A stretch of DNA of 64,000 bases from Tubiluchus corallicola (GCA_030141605.1 JAQGDQ010000719.1:44158-108157), one strand, 5' to 3'. Counted from the stretch's first letter, positions 1 through 24,400 are shown. The notes: a model not told the origin generated them from the sequence alone. Translations and numbers: made by a program.

Positions 1-234
1 CTTGTCCATTTTTATTATCTTATTATTAACAGTAATTCTTGTTAATTATTCAACAGTAAAGCTTCTTCATTGTTGTAAAACACCAAGGTTTCAGTAATAC
101 TACCGAATACTTGTTCCCCAATGTTCATTGCGCAACAGTAATACATTCTCGTTGTTAAACAGTTACACCTGCTCATTGTTCAATAATAATAGTAGCTGAT
201 TGTTCCCTAGTAATACTTGTTTACTGTTGAACAG

Positions 235-9535
<9,301 letters not shown>

Positions 9536-9574
9536 ACGTAGGTGTTACATTAAAGCTATAACTTGTATTTATCT

Positions 9575-9580
9575 AATAAA
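9575..9580 (+). promoter_or_regulatory. poly(A) signal candidate for CELF
   Basis: AATAAA lies 39 nt after the CELF stop codon. Further copies at 9664-9669 and 9922-9927 allow longer 3' UTR forms. The site actually used cannot be told from sequence. Confidence 0.5.
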
Positions 9581-9599
9581 GTCCTACTGGCGTTAACAG

Positions 9600-12500
9600 T
9601 TTAAAGGTTCAAGGAAAATGTTTTTTAATATTGACTTACGGAAAAGCATCATTACTTGAGATAAATAAAGTCACAGCTCATTATTATTTATTTTTTACTT
9701 TGACTTAATGTTGATTGAGAGGTACTTTCATTTATTATTGTCAATAATGAATTTCAAAAGTGTATTGCCTGTTAAAATTTTTTACCAGGGTTGCATTTAT
9801 GACGTCGTCAATAGTTGAATGTTTTTTTGAAACTGTATAAATGCCATGACAGAAGTTTGTTTTGATTAACATATGTAATGATTTGGTCATAATGTTATCC
9901 TTTCCCAAATTTTACTTAAGCAATAAACTATGGGTGCGGGTTATTGGCATCCTTTTCATAAATTGATGTATTTATTATAATTTACGTTGACTGGGAAATT
10001 TGCTCTGCATTTTTATTTGATTAGCGATGCACATTACATGAGAAAAAATTGACATTATTGGTTAAATGACATTATATTAAGCAGATAGTTAAGTTTCCGA
10101 GGCAAAATTTAAGTATTATTATAATGATAATTTTCTTAATAATTATTATAGGTTGTTTTGTATCATACGTGTAAAAAAAGTTGAGGTTTTAACATCTTAA
10201 CTTAAGCTTAAGGTTTTAACTTAAGCCCTGTTAATTTTATGAATTCTTAGGGACATTTAGGCGAATTTCGGCATACCTTTGACTGCGCCTTTTATAAAAG
10301 TCACTTGTTTTCACAGAACAAAGATTTTGCATATTGTACTGTAAGTTTCGGGAAGCAAACATTGGTAACCTAATAGGTGTTCTCTTTTGAGCTCGTCTTT
10401 GAAAACACATCACAAAAACTAGTTAATAATTACTTATAGTATAGAAAGCAGCTGGTTAAAATAAATTTCTTAATATTTTCAGATTGGCTTAACCTCCAGC
10501 GCAGGGCACATTATTACAATGATTATTATTTATTCCTTATAATTATATAAATAATAGATACAAATCATACAACCAATTACCTAGTTAATGAACACATCAA
10601 TTTTGCTCACCAATACTGTGCAAAACACATTGCTGTATTACTTCACATTACCTCAATTGTAACATGTTGTTTTTTATTTTCTATGTAGCCACCAGTGATG
10701 AATCTTATTGATTTCTTACGAATAGATGGCGGCACTAGTCACACGCATGAGACGCAATATGATCATCGACAGATAGCAGTCATTGCACCACTAGCCACAG
10801 TTACAAACCGCAACTCACTCACCTCATGTTTTATGAACTAATTACAACGGTAACTAACTGTTATAAGTTGGATAAATTTATGATGATAGACCTAATTTGT
10901 TTTTAATAGGACTTTTACAAACAAGACTCTGCAGTGACTAAGAAACTGTCTGTCAACCATTTTTTTATTTTGAAGTCTTTTCGTCATTTTTGTCATTTAC
11001 CTTTGTGCTAAAATGAACTGTAGTGATAAGAGTCTGTGCCACCATTTGCTATGGGTGCAAAAAGGTCGTGTGTGCCCCAGTAGGTTTGAAAAGTTTTTTT
11101 TACCGAAAATAGAATGTCTGCGCTTGACCACACAGAATGCACCCGTCCTAATTTCTAAATTTTTCTTAACATTTTGTTTAGTTGAGAATACCATTTGGAT
11201 GTAATAAGTTTCCGTGGTTTCATGTTTATTACTGTCGTGATTAGCAAGTGTTCTCGATTGTTGTTCGTATTTTGTACAGTACATTGTTGTACATTCGTAT
11301 AAATGTACAGTACAGTGTTGTAATTTTGTACAAACTGTACATGTATTGTTCAGGTAATCCAGCCCTCTTATCAGTACAGTTCAGACAATTAAATTTTTAT
11401 ACATTGAATGAGTCACAAAAAGCAAAGAAAACGTTTTACTTAAATCTAAATATTTAGATACTAAGCGATATTTTCAGTAATATGTTATAAAACTATGGTA
11501 GTATTACTGTAGCTTGTATGATTTTCTACTATTTATATACCGTATCGTAGTTCTTTCGTAAGCTTGTGCCATTTGAACATTACTGCCTCATACTATTACT
11601 ACTTAATCACTGGTACCTGTTTTCTGCGATAAAACTATTTTATTTTTGTTTTCGTAACAACTTCAGGTACACTGAGACAATGGACAAACGTTTTTGTGCA
11701 TGCTTATTTTTGCGTTCCTGAACTTGTTACGAAATATTTGATTAATATTTGATCAGTTTGGTTAATACATTCTATCTATTACGTTATTAAAAATTTTATT
11801 GATTTTATGTATGATTAAAAATTGTTGATACTGACATTATTGCTACCAACAATACGTTACACCAGTTGATGATTGCTTGTTTCGTCATTCACCACGTTTG
11901 TTAAGTTAAAAATAATTGATTTAAGATGCTCCCTGTTATCTATGGTAACTGTTAAATTTTTCATACGTTTGAGCTGAATTCTCTAATTTAATTTGTTAGT
12001 TAAATGAATGATGGGAATGAGCGATTGAATCAATTATTGGATATGATGCGCTGTTCTGATTGTAACGTTGTAACTTGTAATGTAAATAAGCACCTATGGC
12101 TAACCATTCCATCCCACGTCCATTCCGTTTCATACAGGGTTTTCAGCGTATTTTATTTTGGTATATCTTCATGACACAGTCACAGAAGGTGGCTGTTTCA
12201 CTTTCACTTTATCACTCTCTTTCACGTTAGTTTGAAATTAATTGCATTAATTTGAGCGAGCAGTTGTGTGCACTCTTTACCAATTTTTCTCTGTAATTGT
12301 TCTAAGCGATGATCATTATTTTTTTTCACAGTCGACATTGTGTCTTTGATTAATGTGATAAAGGTAAATGTTTCAATTGGAAAGTCAGAGTGATAACTTT
12401 AGTACATATATTTCTTGCCATTCAAAATGTGTATTAATGGACCTTTACATCCATTATCAGTTGCCATTTTAACTTTGATTGCCATTTCATTTCATTTTAT

Positions 12501-15500
12501 TCCTTGCCCATGTGTTGGATTGTTTCTGGGCGTGAATAAACAGAACCCATCTATGTTTTTTTGTTATTGACGTCACTCCGGTAATTTATTGTTGCAGATT
12601 TGTTATTAAATTATTATTAACTTATTATAATTACAGCCATTTTGTGTACAGGTAAACAATGAGGGTGGTGTTTGTTTAACTGTGTAATCTCGATGTAAAA
12701 AAATAAGATTGCAAGAAAGTTTACTAGAATTTGTCATTATACTTACGATGTATTTGATGTCTATTCACATTGCAGCGGGTCACTGATGAGAACTAATTAA
12801 CTAGCCTGTTTACTTCATTTATTTAAAGCGATGTTTAAAATATCCGGAACTACAAAAATAGATTTAAACTAGTTTGTATCTAATTTAAAACTGACTTAAA
12901 TACTATATTCTTACTGTTTTTACAGTAGAAAACAATAATAGTAGTACATACCAGCTGGCACTGTTTACTTGCGTAAACAATGCCAATTTTGACATCTCAG
13001 TAGTTTCGTGCTGCGATCGTCAAGGTTCGATTTTAGGCACCCTGCTATTTCTGACTTACACAAGTCACCTGGTGATTTGACTTGATTTTTGGATGTTGGA
13101 AGACCAGTTCTAAAACAATTTTATTTGTAAATTAGTTTTAAATGAACACAGGTTAATCGTTACAGTGCGAATAGTAGAAATGCGTTCAGTGTAAAAAGGC
13201 TACTTGTCGTAATGTTGCATTCATTGATACTGTGTGTAAATAATAATGTTAAAACACAGATTCATGATATTAAACTCTTATCAACTAGTCACAAGATCAC
13301 GTGATCATGTGTGTTTGTGTGAATTTGTACAGACTTAAATTATTTTCAAGCTGATGACCGTTGTGCTTAGTTTAGCTTCATGCAGTAGTAGTGCTACTAT
13401 TGAGCTTGGTGTTCATGAAAATCTAGTTTGTGTAAGTTTGTCTAACTATAATTGGCAGTGTGTTGTGTTTGACTCGCAACCATTTTGTAAACCGTAAATG
13501 CCAAAGAGGAACTAGTATTTGTCAGAGAATGAGGACACCTCTATTTTCATAAATTTATTTATTAATATTGAGACCTATTAATATTAATTTCCTAATGATA
13601 TATATTATATATAATTATTATTATTATCATTACTATTATTATTATTATTGTTTCTCGTATATATTTTATTCAAGGAAGACTGTTTTTAAGCAGCTTCTTT
13701 GAAGATCACAAATTTTAGCAATTTTAGAATAGCATAGCTAGTTTCTGCACATCTTGCACCACACGCCTTATTGACGATGCGCTTGTTTGCCATTTGCTTA
13801 AAGAGCAAAACTTTGTAAATAACTTATAGTTTGTATAGAAAAGAAGCTTCATTTCTGTGTAGCACGCTTTGCCTTGGCACCATCCAAAGCTATGTTGACT
13901 TTGATTTGACATGATGGGCTTGTACATTTGGAGATCTGGTACACAGAATTGACAGCTGCTTCAAAAACTACGAAAAAATTTAGAAGTTCTAGCGAGTAGT
14001 TTCAGTAGACTATTATTATACATTTATTATTATGAAAATTGTGGATAGTGTTTTGAAAAAAATATTTGAGCTCTAGATGAACATCAATAGTTGAAGCTGG
14101 TAATACATGTATAAGGCATGCACAAACTTATATATATATATATAATGTACAAATCATTGTACCGAATGTATAAGCAATATAAAAAAGACGTTTGGGTTAT
14201 TTATAAATAGAATATGCGAAAACAAGCTGTTAATTACACCTTACGTCACACATGATAATGTGCTGTTAGAAAACTGCTTGCTTCTTATCTAATCTTGTAA
14301 AATTGAACACCTAAATTTTACATGATGTATAAGTAAGAAGTAGAAACTGACGATAACCATTTTATAGATTTGAGAGATTGGAGACTAAATGAAGACGTGA
14401 ACGTTTTATGTTTTTAACTGTAACATTATTTCTGCAAAGCTCCATCTGAGGCAGCAATGTTTCATTGTTAATTATCGAAGTGTTTTAATTAAAGAGCACC
14501 TTGTTAACTTATAACAGACGTTCGTCTAGAGCTACTAGAGCCTGCACTGCTATTAATACGCACTTATAGCTTTGGTACTTTAATGGCGTAACAGCACTGT
14601 CATGCTGTTTAACCTACATATCAGAATATCAGGGCTTTCAAGTTCAGATTTTATTTTAGTTATGTGTAAAATTTATCTTTTGGCTTCTGTGTTCGTCGTA
14701 TACTTGATGGATTTCAATGTCGTAACTTTTGCGTATATCATAGTTCTGCCAACTTCATTTGCTCATGCGAGTCTGCATTCTGTAATGTTATGTTATAGAG
14801 CTCTTCGTTTTAGTAGCCCAATATCTATTTTGTAATAATGCTGTAATTACACGAAGTTTTAAGGGAGTGTTGTGCGTGTTTAGTAATTTGTTGTTGGAGG
14901 CATTTGTAAATACTCGGTGTTTACTATTCGGTGTCCGTGTGGCTTTGTTTATATCACAAGAGATTCCAAAGTAAGAATCGTGTACTTCATGCATTGAACT
15001 TTATACATTACTTCTTTTAAATAATAAGCATTGTTTTTTCTGCCTCTTGTCAGTTATTCACCTTTCAAGACGATAAAAATGTGAGGTTATTTTGCATGTG
15101 AGTGAAGCAGTCCAAATGCAGTGAAAAATGTTAAACTACTTCGTAATTTTGTAATCACCATCGCTTCAAATTTTCGTAGTATACATCCCAATTTTACTAC
15201 TCCTACTATTCTATTAAGTAGAATACTATTCTATTATACAATTCTGTTATGCAGTGAAATGGCATTTTACTCATTTTAGATGACTCAGCAGCGGTACAAT
15301 TATGCTTCCCTGAAGGGCACCTGCAACATAGTTTTCAAATCACAAACCAAACATGACTTCTAATTACTTTTGGCACATAAATCTTAAAAAATAACATCTT
15401 TTGAATTTGTTTATAGCAGTTAATAATTGTTTGTTCACTATAACTGTTTGATTAAACCTGCATTCAACTAAGTATTTTTATTATTTCGACATTTTATAAT

Positions 15501-17900
15501 AACTAGATGCCAGTAACTCTTGCTAAAAGACAGAACCCTACTTATCTAATCGCGTGACAAAGTAAATATTACAACAATCAGGACAGCCAGGATAATTTTC
15601 ATGTGCCGGAACAAGACAAATTTTGGGCCCCTTATTCGCCTGTACAAAGTCATGAAGTCTAAAAAATACAATACAGTAATTTAAGTTCAATAGTCTATAT
15701 TTCTTAATAACTGAAACATGTTTTATTCACAGTGAACCATAATACGTCCCAGTTTATTTTCCGCTAAATAAAGGGACTTTTCTGGCTTTTTTGACATACG
15801 AAATTTAATGTTTATGATTTCATGGGCCCCAGAGAAATGTACCGGCTACACTCCCCTCTCCTTGGGCACGACAACAATATCAATTTCAACTTTTGTACTT
15901 TCAACTTTCATCTATTTTAGTACCTTTTCATTGTCAGTAACTAAATTTTTACGTTTGTTTTATACATTTGGGCTACAAGTGACAGTATAAGCAAGTGTTG
16001 TAATGGCCGTTTAGAAATCACTTTCTAAAAAAACAACTTTGCGTGTATTATTTGCGGATTTATGCAGTGCAGGCTCTACATGATTATATAATTTATATAG
16101 AAATATATATTATGTATACACATATAGCTTATTATAGTTATAGCGTATGAAATGTATCATATTCAACAGTATTTATAGTACATTATAGTAATCTTTCATA
16201 GATAAAAGTTAATATTTCATAATAATATATATAACATAGTTGCTGATATATTTAAGAAAATTGAGTTTATAAGCTGATGACTACTTATAAGATCAACTTT
16301 CGAGTTGAAATAAACATTTACACAAAAACTTCTCGTTTTCGTTTGTTTATTGTTTATATGCTTCTTTTCTTTATACCAATCACCCAAAACAGGCCAATGG
16401 CCGTCAGGGTAAGTTGAAAATCTATCTACAGATAAGAAGTCTATAGAAAAAACTGGATTTATAAACAAGTTACTGCTCTGCACCTAGGAATATCCATGTT
16501 AAAACTATGTCAAGAAGCAGCAAAATGGGCATTACGTAAATAAACTGTTAGTATTTAAGAATCAATAACAATGATTTCTAAGGACATCGTCTATAGAACA
16601 GCGATAAAAGAAAACTCGTATTTTTTTCCTAGTTAGAAATGCTATGGAGATGTCACAAAGAATTCTTAGTGACTTAGTGTACATGCGCGAATTCATACTT
16701 ACTTATCAATGTTAATTATCCCACTAAAATTTAAAGGAAACGTCAAGCCATTTCAGTAATTAGGTTTATTTCAATGTTCGCGACAAACGTTAGAAGAATT
16801 TGATAATAAAAATATGACAGCAGCCTAGTGTATTTATTAAAATCATTTTGAAATTCCGATTATTTCATGCTTGGGCCCTCCCAGTTTGAACGCCCATTCT
16901 TCTAATAAAATAAAGTCTAAAATAAAATAAAGAAAAGCAGGCACTGTCAATTTCTGTCAAAACTGTAATAAGTTTTTGCACAACATATTAGATAATTAAT
17001 TTTGTGCAATTTTTGCTAGAACAATAGGTAAGCTGCAGAAGTCTGAATTAGTTTAAGTTGAGCGCGATTGTGAAAGGTCACGAAATTCACCAGTTACGTC
17101 ATAATCTTAAAGTGAATGGCGGCTATCATCGCGACCTTACAAAGGTTCTTTAAGTCTATACAAAGGTAATATTTAACTTTATGCTTTATAGACGGTTTTT
17201 GCCAATTTCGTTGCTATATTTTCCATGGTCAGACAGTAAAACAGATCCAACATGCTAAGTGACTTGTCATTTTCCTTTAAAACTAAACCAAACAAATTTC
17301 TCCTGTTGTTAGTTGCTGAGGCTGAAATATAAGCACACGCAAAACAAGAGTTAAAGAAAAGGAACAGGCCGGGATACTTGCCGCTATACTATCAAGGATT
17401 TGGTGACGAAATGCACGTTGAGTAGATCTTGACGTTTAGTATACAGTCAATGTTAAAATTAATAACTACAACGCTACTCAGATATGGTACTTATATACGC
17501 ATTACAAAATTTAAGTTGTAATGTCAGCAATTGGAATTTATGATTGCTAGTCTAAAAAATACCACAATGAAAAAAAGAAAAAACATATTTCGTGAACCCA
17601 TGCTGATGTCTAGCTTTAGGTTAAACGACGAAAAAATAAGAAAACACACATCAATACTAGAAGCGATTTATGATTATTAAACTTACGAATATTGAAAGTG
17701 TGATTGAATGATATTCAAAAGGAATTTTTAAATTCCACTCCATATGAATCGACAGGAATCATATTGGCAGTCCGTATGAATCGACTAGAGGATTTTGGTA
17801 CTCTCTGTCGACTCCATTTCCCGTCTTTTGCTCAATGTTAGCTGTTTTGCCAAAGTTCAATATGCGCTTGCGAAGTTAACACAGAAAAGTTTGAATTCTA
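9600..17900. other. CELF 3' UTR and intergenic DNA, no gene seen
   Basis: There is no open frame with recognisable protein similarity in either direction. The region is AT-rich and carries a degenerate TGTACAGTAC-rich stretch near 11270-11350 and short TTA and TA tracts near 13.6, 14.1 and 16.1 kb. Part of it is probably an extended CELF 3' UTR. Confidence 0.6.
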
Positions 17901-17941
17901 CATGCGGTTGTTGTAGCAAAAACAGCCAAACGCCAAACAGC

Positions 17942-18060
17942 AACCACCACCACCAACAACAACAACAACAATGATAACAGCAGCAGCAGCAGCAGCAGCA
18001 ACAACAACAACAACAACAACAGGAACAACAACAACAAGCAACAGCAACAACAACATACAC
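17942..18060 (+). repeat. (CAA/CAG)n trinucleotide tract upstream of receptor gene
   Basis: The order is CCA/CAA units, then CAG units near 17979-18000, then CAA units, ending about 380 bp before the receptor start codon. An open frame through it reads poly-Ala/Thr and is not considered a gene. It may be promoter-proximal or 5' UTR. Confidence 0.9.
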
Positions 18061-18436
18061 AACGATGACGATGATGGTGACAACGACAGCGACAATAACA
18101 ACAACAGTAATGACAGCAGCATTAATCAGGACGGGGCTGATGACAACGGCGTAATTATGGCAACCTTTGCATCTAGCAACAGCAGAAATTTGTTTGAGAG
18201 CCTCAACGAGTAGTACTAGCGTTACGCTGTGTGTGTCATCTCGCATGAAGCCACTCTACAACATGCGCATGTGCATTGGCCAACCAAAGAAGCTTTTCTA
18301 TAGCTCATCCAAAAACGTGAACATATTGTTCAAGTATTAGAGCGAGCAGTGTTAGGTTACGACGTAGGACAAGTAAATGACACAGTGAAGATGAAACAAA
18401 GCAGAAAAAGGCGTGTTTTTTCATAAATAAGTTGAA

Positions 18437-18491
18437 ATGGGTTGCACTTCTTTTACGCCATTGTTTTTGTTAGTAACGTTATACCCAGCTG
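18437..18491 (+). CDS. CHRNA: nAChR exon 1: signal peptide
   Basis: ATG in gaaATGG context encodes [18 protein letters not shown] plus one base of Gly, and the donor is gtaagt. The hydrophobic core and phase 1 end fit exon 2 exactly. An in-frame TAA lies just upstream, so this start is supported. Confidence 0.85.
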
Positions 18492-21400
18492 GTAAGTTGA
18501 TTGTTTCCGTATATGTAACTTCTTAGTTATTGTTTTTAGCATCATGAAAAACGCGGTAAATAAGATTAAAACACAATGCGCAAAAGCCGCGAAAAAATAT
18601 TCTCAAATTGTAAATTGTCGCCGTGCAGATTATGTAGTGAGTGATTAACAAGTCTGACGAAAATGTAAAATTGATCAAAAGCCGATAAAACGAATCAACA
18701 GAAGATTTCTTCTGAAAATTTCGAATCGGAAACGTGAAATCACTATTCCAGTCTAGAAAAAAGAAAGTCTGTATTTCAAGAACTGTTCAAATTACCACAA
18801 ACTAGTCAAACTTTAATTATTTTTTCTTTCGCGGTTTTAACATTATTTTGTAGATCATAAATTTTAGGCTGTAGTTGAAAAATATGCTCTCATCAACATT
18901 ATTACGCTTAATTGATCTATTTACTTAAGGAGACCTGACTGCCGTCTTAAACAAATCTTCAGACGAAAAATATCAACGGTTACTTTAAAATTCTATTCAG
19001 TTGATGTTAGCCTGATATAGCGAGATTCAAGTTTTCAAGATTTTCAAGATTTCAAGATTTATTTATTCAGCTAACGGCAGGAACACATACAAATTGAGTT
19101 TTCTGTAATAATTTAAAACTGTAAATTACAAATGTGTGGCTGAGGAGACGGCGTGATGGCTCTGTAAATAATTGAAACCGGATTCACAACAATTTTTGCG
19201 TCGAGCTAGGGTATGTGGTACAACGGAGAATATATGAAAGAACATATGCAAAGAAATGGGATTCGTTTAACTATCTTGTTATCTTTCCAAACATTACCCT
19301 GCTAATATATTGTATAAAAAATGGGCAATAATAATTTACTATTACTAAGTTATAATTTACTACTACTACTATCTTGCTAGTAATAGGAAGTATCATTTGA
19401 TGTTCATCCTGGAAGAAAATTTAGAATTCCTTGGAAAGAGGAGAAACTGGATTACCTGGTGAATGAGTCTTTTTTACAAACGCTTCTACCAATATGATGG
19501 GTTACGAGTTAATTGGGGGAATGTTTTCTTTTTCTGGAAAGAGAAATGTAGTAACAGACCTTCTTGATGCGCAATGAACAGATGCACAGTTGATCCTAAA
19601 TCAGACCTGCTTGACAATAGATTTCTGCAATCTGTCAATTTTGCATGTATTTCTTAGGAATATGATTTTAATCTCGTAATATGTATGGCCAACCAGTATT
19701 AATAAACTGTCATACGGCCACATGTGAACAGCACTGTGTAAATGCAACATTGCACTAAAATCTGGGCAAGAAAATGAGGGTTTTTCATGTCTTTTTTGTC
19801 GCTGTCATGCAAAACTAATGAGCTAGACAAAAGCTCTCCAAAATTTCTTTTTCTTAGATGATAAAGACACTTAATTGCGTACTTTTCAAGGTCAAACAAA
19901 TTTCTTCACAAAAGCCGAACTAAGTGCATACAATAATATTCCATACAAAATTCCATAGTAAAGAAACAAAAGGCTCGACCTTTTAGTCCACCGCTGCTAA
20001 TTACCTTTAGATGAAAGAAAAAACAACAAACAATAAAAAAATCACTAAAAGATTTTGTAATAATAAATACTGATTAAGCACAAAAGACTAAAAATGCAAA
20101 AGTACAAGATGTAACTATTATCACAGTAGCAAGAACTCTAGGATAATAAGTGAATTCATTTTTTTCTGCGCTGTAGATTCTATTTTGTTATTAATGAATT
20201 AAAAATTTCCAATGGTTTTAAGTGCTTTTGGTCGTTTTTGTCATTAAGAGGCGGACAGTGGACAACGACAAGCCCTCTCATTTCATTATTGTGCATGGCA
20301 TTTTTATTAGTTGTACAGCTTCTTGAAATTAAGAGTTATTTCCTGGATTATACTTTGATAAAAACTGCTAGGTTCCCAACCTCTCCCCATCCAGTGATGA
20401 AGTCTAAAACATATTTTTGTATTCGAGGTCTGAAACCGCAGCAAATGGTTGCCGTGAAGGAGTTAAATGGAGGAAATCGGTCTTTATATATGCTGTGAAA
20501 TCCATCTGTCTGTGTATATTGTAGTGAAAATCGTCGAAGATTCATCTTCAGGCTTATCTAAGTTATCGCAAAGCTTGGAAAAGAGTTTTCTTTGTCTGCT
20601 GATACGCAAATAGACAGACATACAAAAGTCAGACAGACACACATACTGTACAGATAAATGTATTTCTCAAGAAAAACAGATAGTAAACTCGTGCGTGTTT
20701 GCTATTCAAAATAGTTTGCACCGTACAAAAGCTTTGCCTTGCGGTAATACGTTATTCTTGCATTGCAAAATCGCTCCATTGCCGCGCAATTTGAGCAGAA
20801 GACGCAATTTTCTCACCATGAAATTTATCGAATTTTTCTCCAAGCAGCAAAGTCAGCCTTTGGCTAAATTATTTTCTTCTTTTCTGGCATGCTACAGAAG
20901 CCGTGTAAATCCACATTGTCAATTTTGCAAACAAAACTGTACTCAGACAGAACCCCCAAGGTGTTGCTATTTCTTCATGGGAACAATTAGCATTATTTGC
21001 TTGGCAGTCCCATACGCTTTATAACACAGCGAAGCGTTTAAGACAGTCGAAAAAGATGTAATATGTATGTATAAGAAATAGAAGGCGTGTTGTTTGATTT
21101 ACACTAAATAGTTAAAACAAAAACGCGAGATCATAAACGTTGTAGTCATCGTTATCGTCCATCAATATCAGCATCATCATGATTATTTTCGTCATCATGA
21201 TCGTAATCATCAGCGACAGCCTCATCATTATCATTATTGGCTTAGTCATCGCTATAATTATCACCACTGCCATCACCATTGATCAACGTCATCGTGCTAG
21301 TGATAATTTTCGTCATCATTACGATTATTGTCATCATGGTAATCATCTTCGTCACTACCACCACCACCACATCAACATCATGCAACAATTTTGAATTTTT

Positions 21401-24400
21401 CTTCAGGCATCGCTGTTTTACAAAATTTTGCATCTCTTCTTATAAGTAACATTCTGTTATTTTTAATTATGGCATTGATTATGAAGGTTCGTTGCTTATA
21501 AGCTAGCATTTTCTGAGTTGAGATTTCGTTTAAATCAATATTAACGAGTTCTACAGAAAACATCTTTAAACAATGGAGAAGCTTTTCACGCAAGAGAGAC
21601 TAAATTGCATGATATGTTTATTGCACAAATTTCTAATACGTTACATCAGTTGCTGCGATATTTGTAAACCCTGACCGTCTAAATGCTTGAAAATATGAAA
21701 AATAAAAGAAGATCTGAATAAGTTGACACCAAATATTTTATGCGAGACAGGAGTTTCAAACGAGTAATCTTAGAAACGATAAGTCACTTACGAATTGTAC
21801 CTATTAATATCAGACTGACTAAAAGATCACTTCCTGTGGTCATATAAGGCCGTACTGAACCCTAAGTGACCAGATGTTTACATATGCAATCATTTACTGC
21901 TTCTGTACATTGTTGGCAGGCAGACTCATTTCAAAATACACATTCAGTCACCAAGTGCTAAGCAAAATACACACGCCATATTTTATTCCCATGCAAACTA
22001 CCAAACTTTCTATTACATGTAATTAAACAAATGCCTAGGGTCTGATGGAGATATAACAAACAAGAGTTATACAGCAAGGATACAAACTGCAACTTGCACA
22101 ACTCCCAAGGAGCTATTTTACTTTCTCTTCTGAAAATTGTCCTCGCTGCATACAGCAGCTAACAATAGCTAATCTAACTCCGTTTCTGAAACTTTAAAAA
22201 ATTGTTTCCTCAGTTTGTTGAAAACCAGAAAAGACATAAAAACAAAATCGGTGTATCTAATATTTTCTATTCTCTACATCTAGACTTTGGAGCCTCCCCA
22301 TGACGTTAATTATTACAGTCTGATGTAACTATAGTTGGATGTTTATTTCTTACAGGTATCAGGTGTAACCCCGATGCAAAGCGGCTTTATGATGATCTGC
22401 TGAGCGGTTATAATCGACTAACTCGTCCAGTGAAAAATCACACCGACTGTGTGGCTGTCAAATTAGGGTTAAAATTGACTCAACTCATTGACGTTGTAAG
22501 TATTTTTTATTTTTTAATAATGGTCTAAAAGATAACAGAAAATAAGCGTATACGTAAACACAACGAATTTAAGTATGTTTTAAAAGGAAGTTTGTTTTAT
22601 ACTTTTTAGTTCTGTTTTAACACAAATGTTTTTCTTCTTATTTTTCTTTGGTTTGGTTTATTTTGTTTTGCCTTTCCTTGCCTTGCATCGCCTTGACTCG
22701 CCTTGCGTTGCCTTTCCTTTCCTTGCCTTGCCTCGCCTCGCCTAGTCTTGCCTCGCCTTGCCTCGTCTTGTCTCGTCTTGTCTCGTCTTGTCTTGTCTCG
22801 TCTTGCCTTGTCTTGTCTCGGCTTGTCTTGTTTTTGTTTTATTTTGCTTTTCCACTTTGCTTTGCTTTACTCGTTTGCTTCGCATGCTCATGCTGTCTGA
22901 TGGTCTAGGTTAGCTTCGCTTAGTTTGTCCATGTTCTACATTCCGCAATGCTAATTTACATTTGATTGAAATCAATGCGAGAAGCCATCTTGTTCAGTTT
23001 GCATATTGATTAAGCCAGTCAAAACATATCGTTTATTCAAATCTTTCTCAAACCTTCTGCCATAATGCAGACGAGAAAGCAAATTAATCTCGTGTTATTC
23101 CTCATAATTTCAACATTTCTAGTAAGTCACGTTTTAAATTTTGAAATTACAATGTATCTTGTTAGTCTGCACATATAGAATACGCAGGATAATGAAAATA
23201 AAATCAGAAATTCTTTTTGAAACCACCAACACTTTGGAATCTTGTGCTCAATAGCAATATCTGTTTGTAGTAGGACTAAAATATAGTTTATTGTCAAAAC
23301 TTATCCTCCGAAATTAGACCGAGCCAATAGAGACGTCTCAACGTCGAAACTTTAATGCATCCCTTCTGTACGAGGTAATCGGTATGACTATAAAACTTCA
23401 GAGAGCGAGTATTGAACTCGGAGGTTCAAACTCATACACTGACTGACCTCGATGTTGTTTAGTTTCAGTCTCAAGGCACACACACACACAGTGACCACTC
23501 GACTTCACCTCGAAGACTAGGACTTGATACTCCTGCTTTTGTCAGTGCTTTAAACCAGTTACGCCACACAAAAAATATAAACCTGTAGCAACATCAATTA
23601 CTCGGCATCGCATTTGGTAGCACGCTCCTGTCACAATAATAATATTGCTTATGTATTCTGTACACGTTGTTACGCTGAATGAAGCCAGATTATCTGGCTC
23701 AGAAAGTTAATTGGGGTGTTTTGATGAATGATACGTAATTACATTGTCGTGTCGAGCTCTCTAATGCGATACAGTATTAGTTATTACAGTTAGTTACTGT
23801 ACCACCACTGGTAACTATAAACCAGTACAGTGTTAGTTACCACAGTTAGGTACTGTACCAACTACGTACCAGTTCAGTGTTACTTGTTGCAGTAGTTGCT
23901 GAACTAATTATTGTAGTAACTACAGAACAGTAACTACTGTTCCAGTACAAACAACTTGGTATATAATTGACGAACGATGTTAAAAAACAAGTCGAAATAC
24001 TGCAAATTAAAACAATAGCGTTATTTTATTATTCAGCTAATGAAAATTGTTGCAAAAATGTTAGAAGGTAAACTATATAGTTATGCTATTTAAGAATAGA
24101 ATAGAATATAATAGAAAATAATCGAATTGAATAGAACAGAAATTTACTCCAATTCTATTTTTTCTATTATATTCTATTCTATTCTTAAATATCATAACTA
24201 TTTAGTTAACCTTGTAACATTTTTTAATTGGATTCGTAAAAACATAATGTTATTTGTATTACAGTCCAAGCGTGGTTAACAATTACTAAAAATAAGAAAT
24301 AAATAAATATTATAAATAAAAGCAATAATTAAGAAAGGTATTATAAAATAAACACACCACAGCACATTGCAATATGCCCATAGTGAAATAATTAAGCACA

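Larger units (their letters stand above)
18492..22355 (+). other. nAChR intron 1
   Basis: This 3.9-kb intron holds a likely LINE 3' tail near 19.03 kb and a degenerate CAT-rich tract near 21.15-21.39 kb. Open frames at 20238-20498 and 20695-21024 have no recognisable motif. Confidence 0.6.

Noticed and set aside
17971-18213. 80-codon Ala/Thr/Asn/Asp-rich open frame before the receptor
   Set aside because: It follows a trinucleotide repeat through its length and has no recognisable domain.
20238-21024. Two open frames of 86 and 109 codons in nAChR intron 1
   Set aside because: No motif, splice context or composition supports coding; similar lengths are expected by chance in 4 kb.
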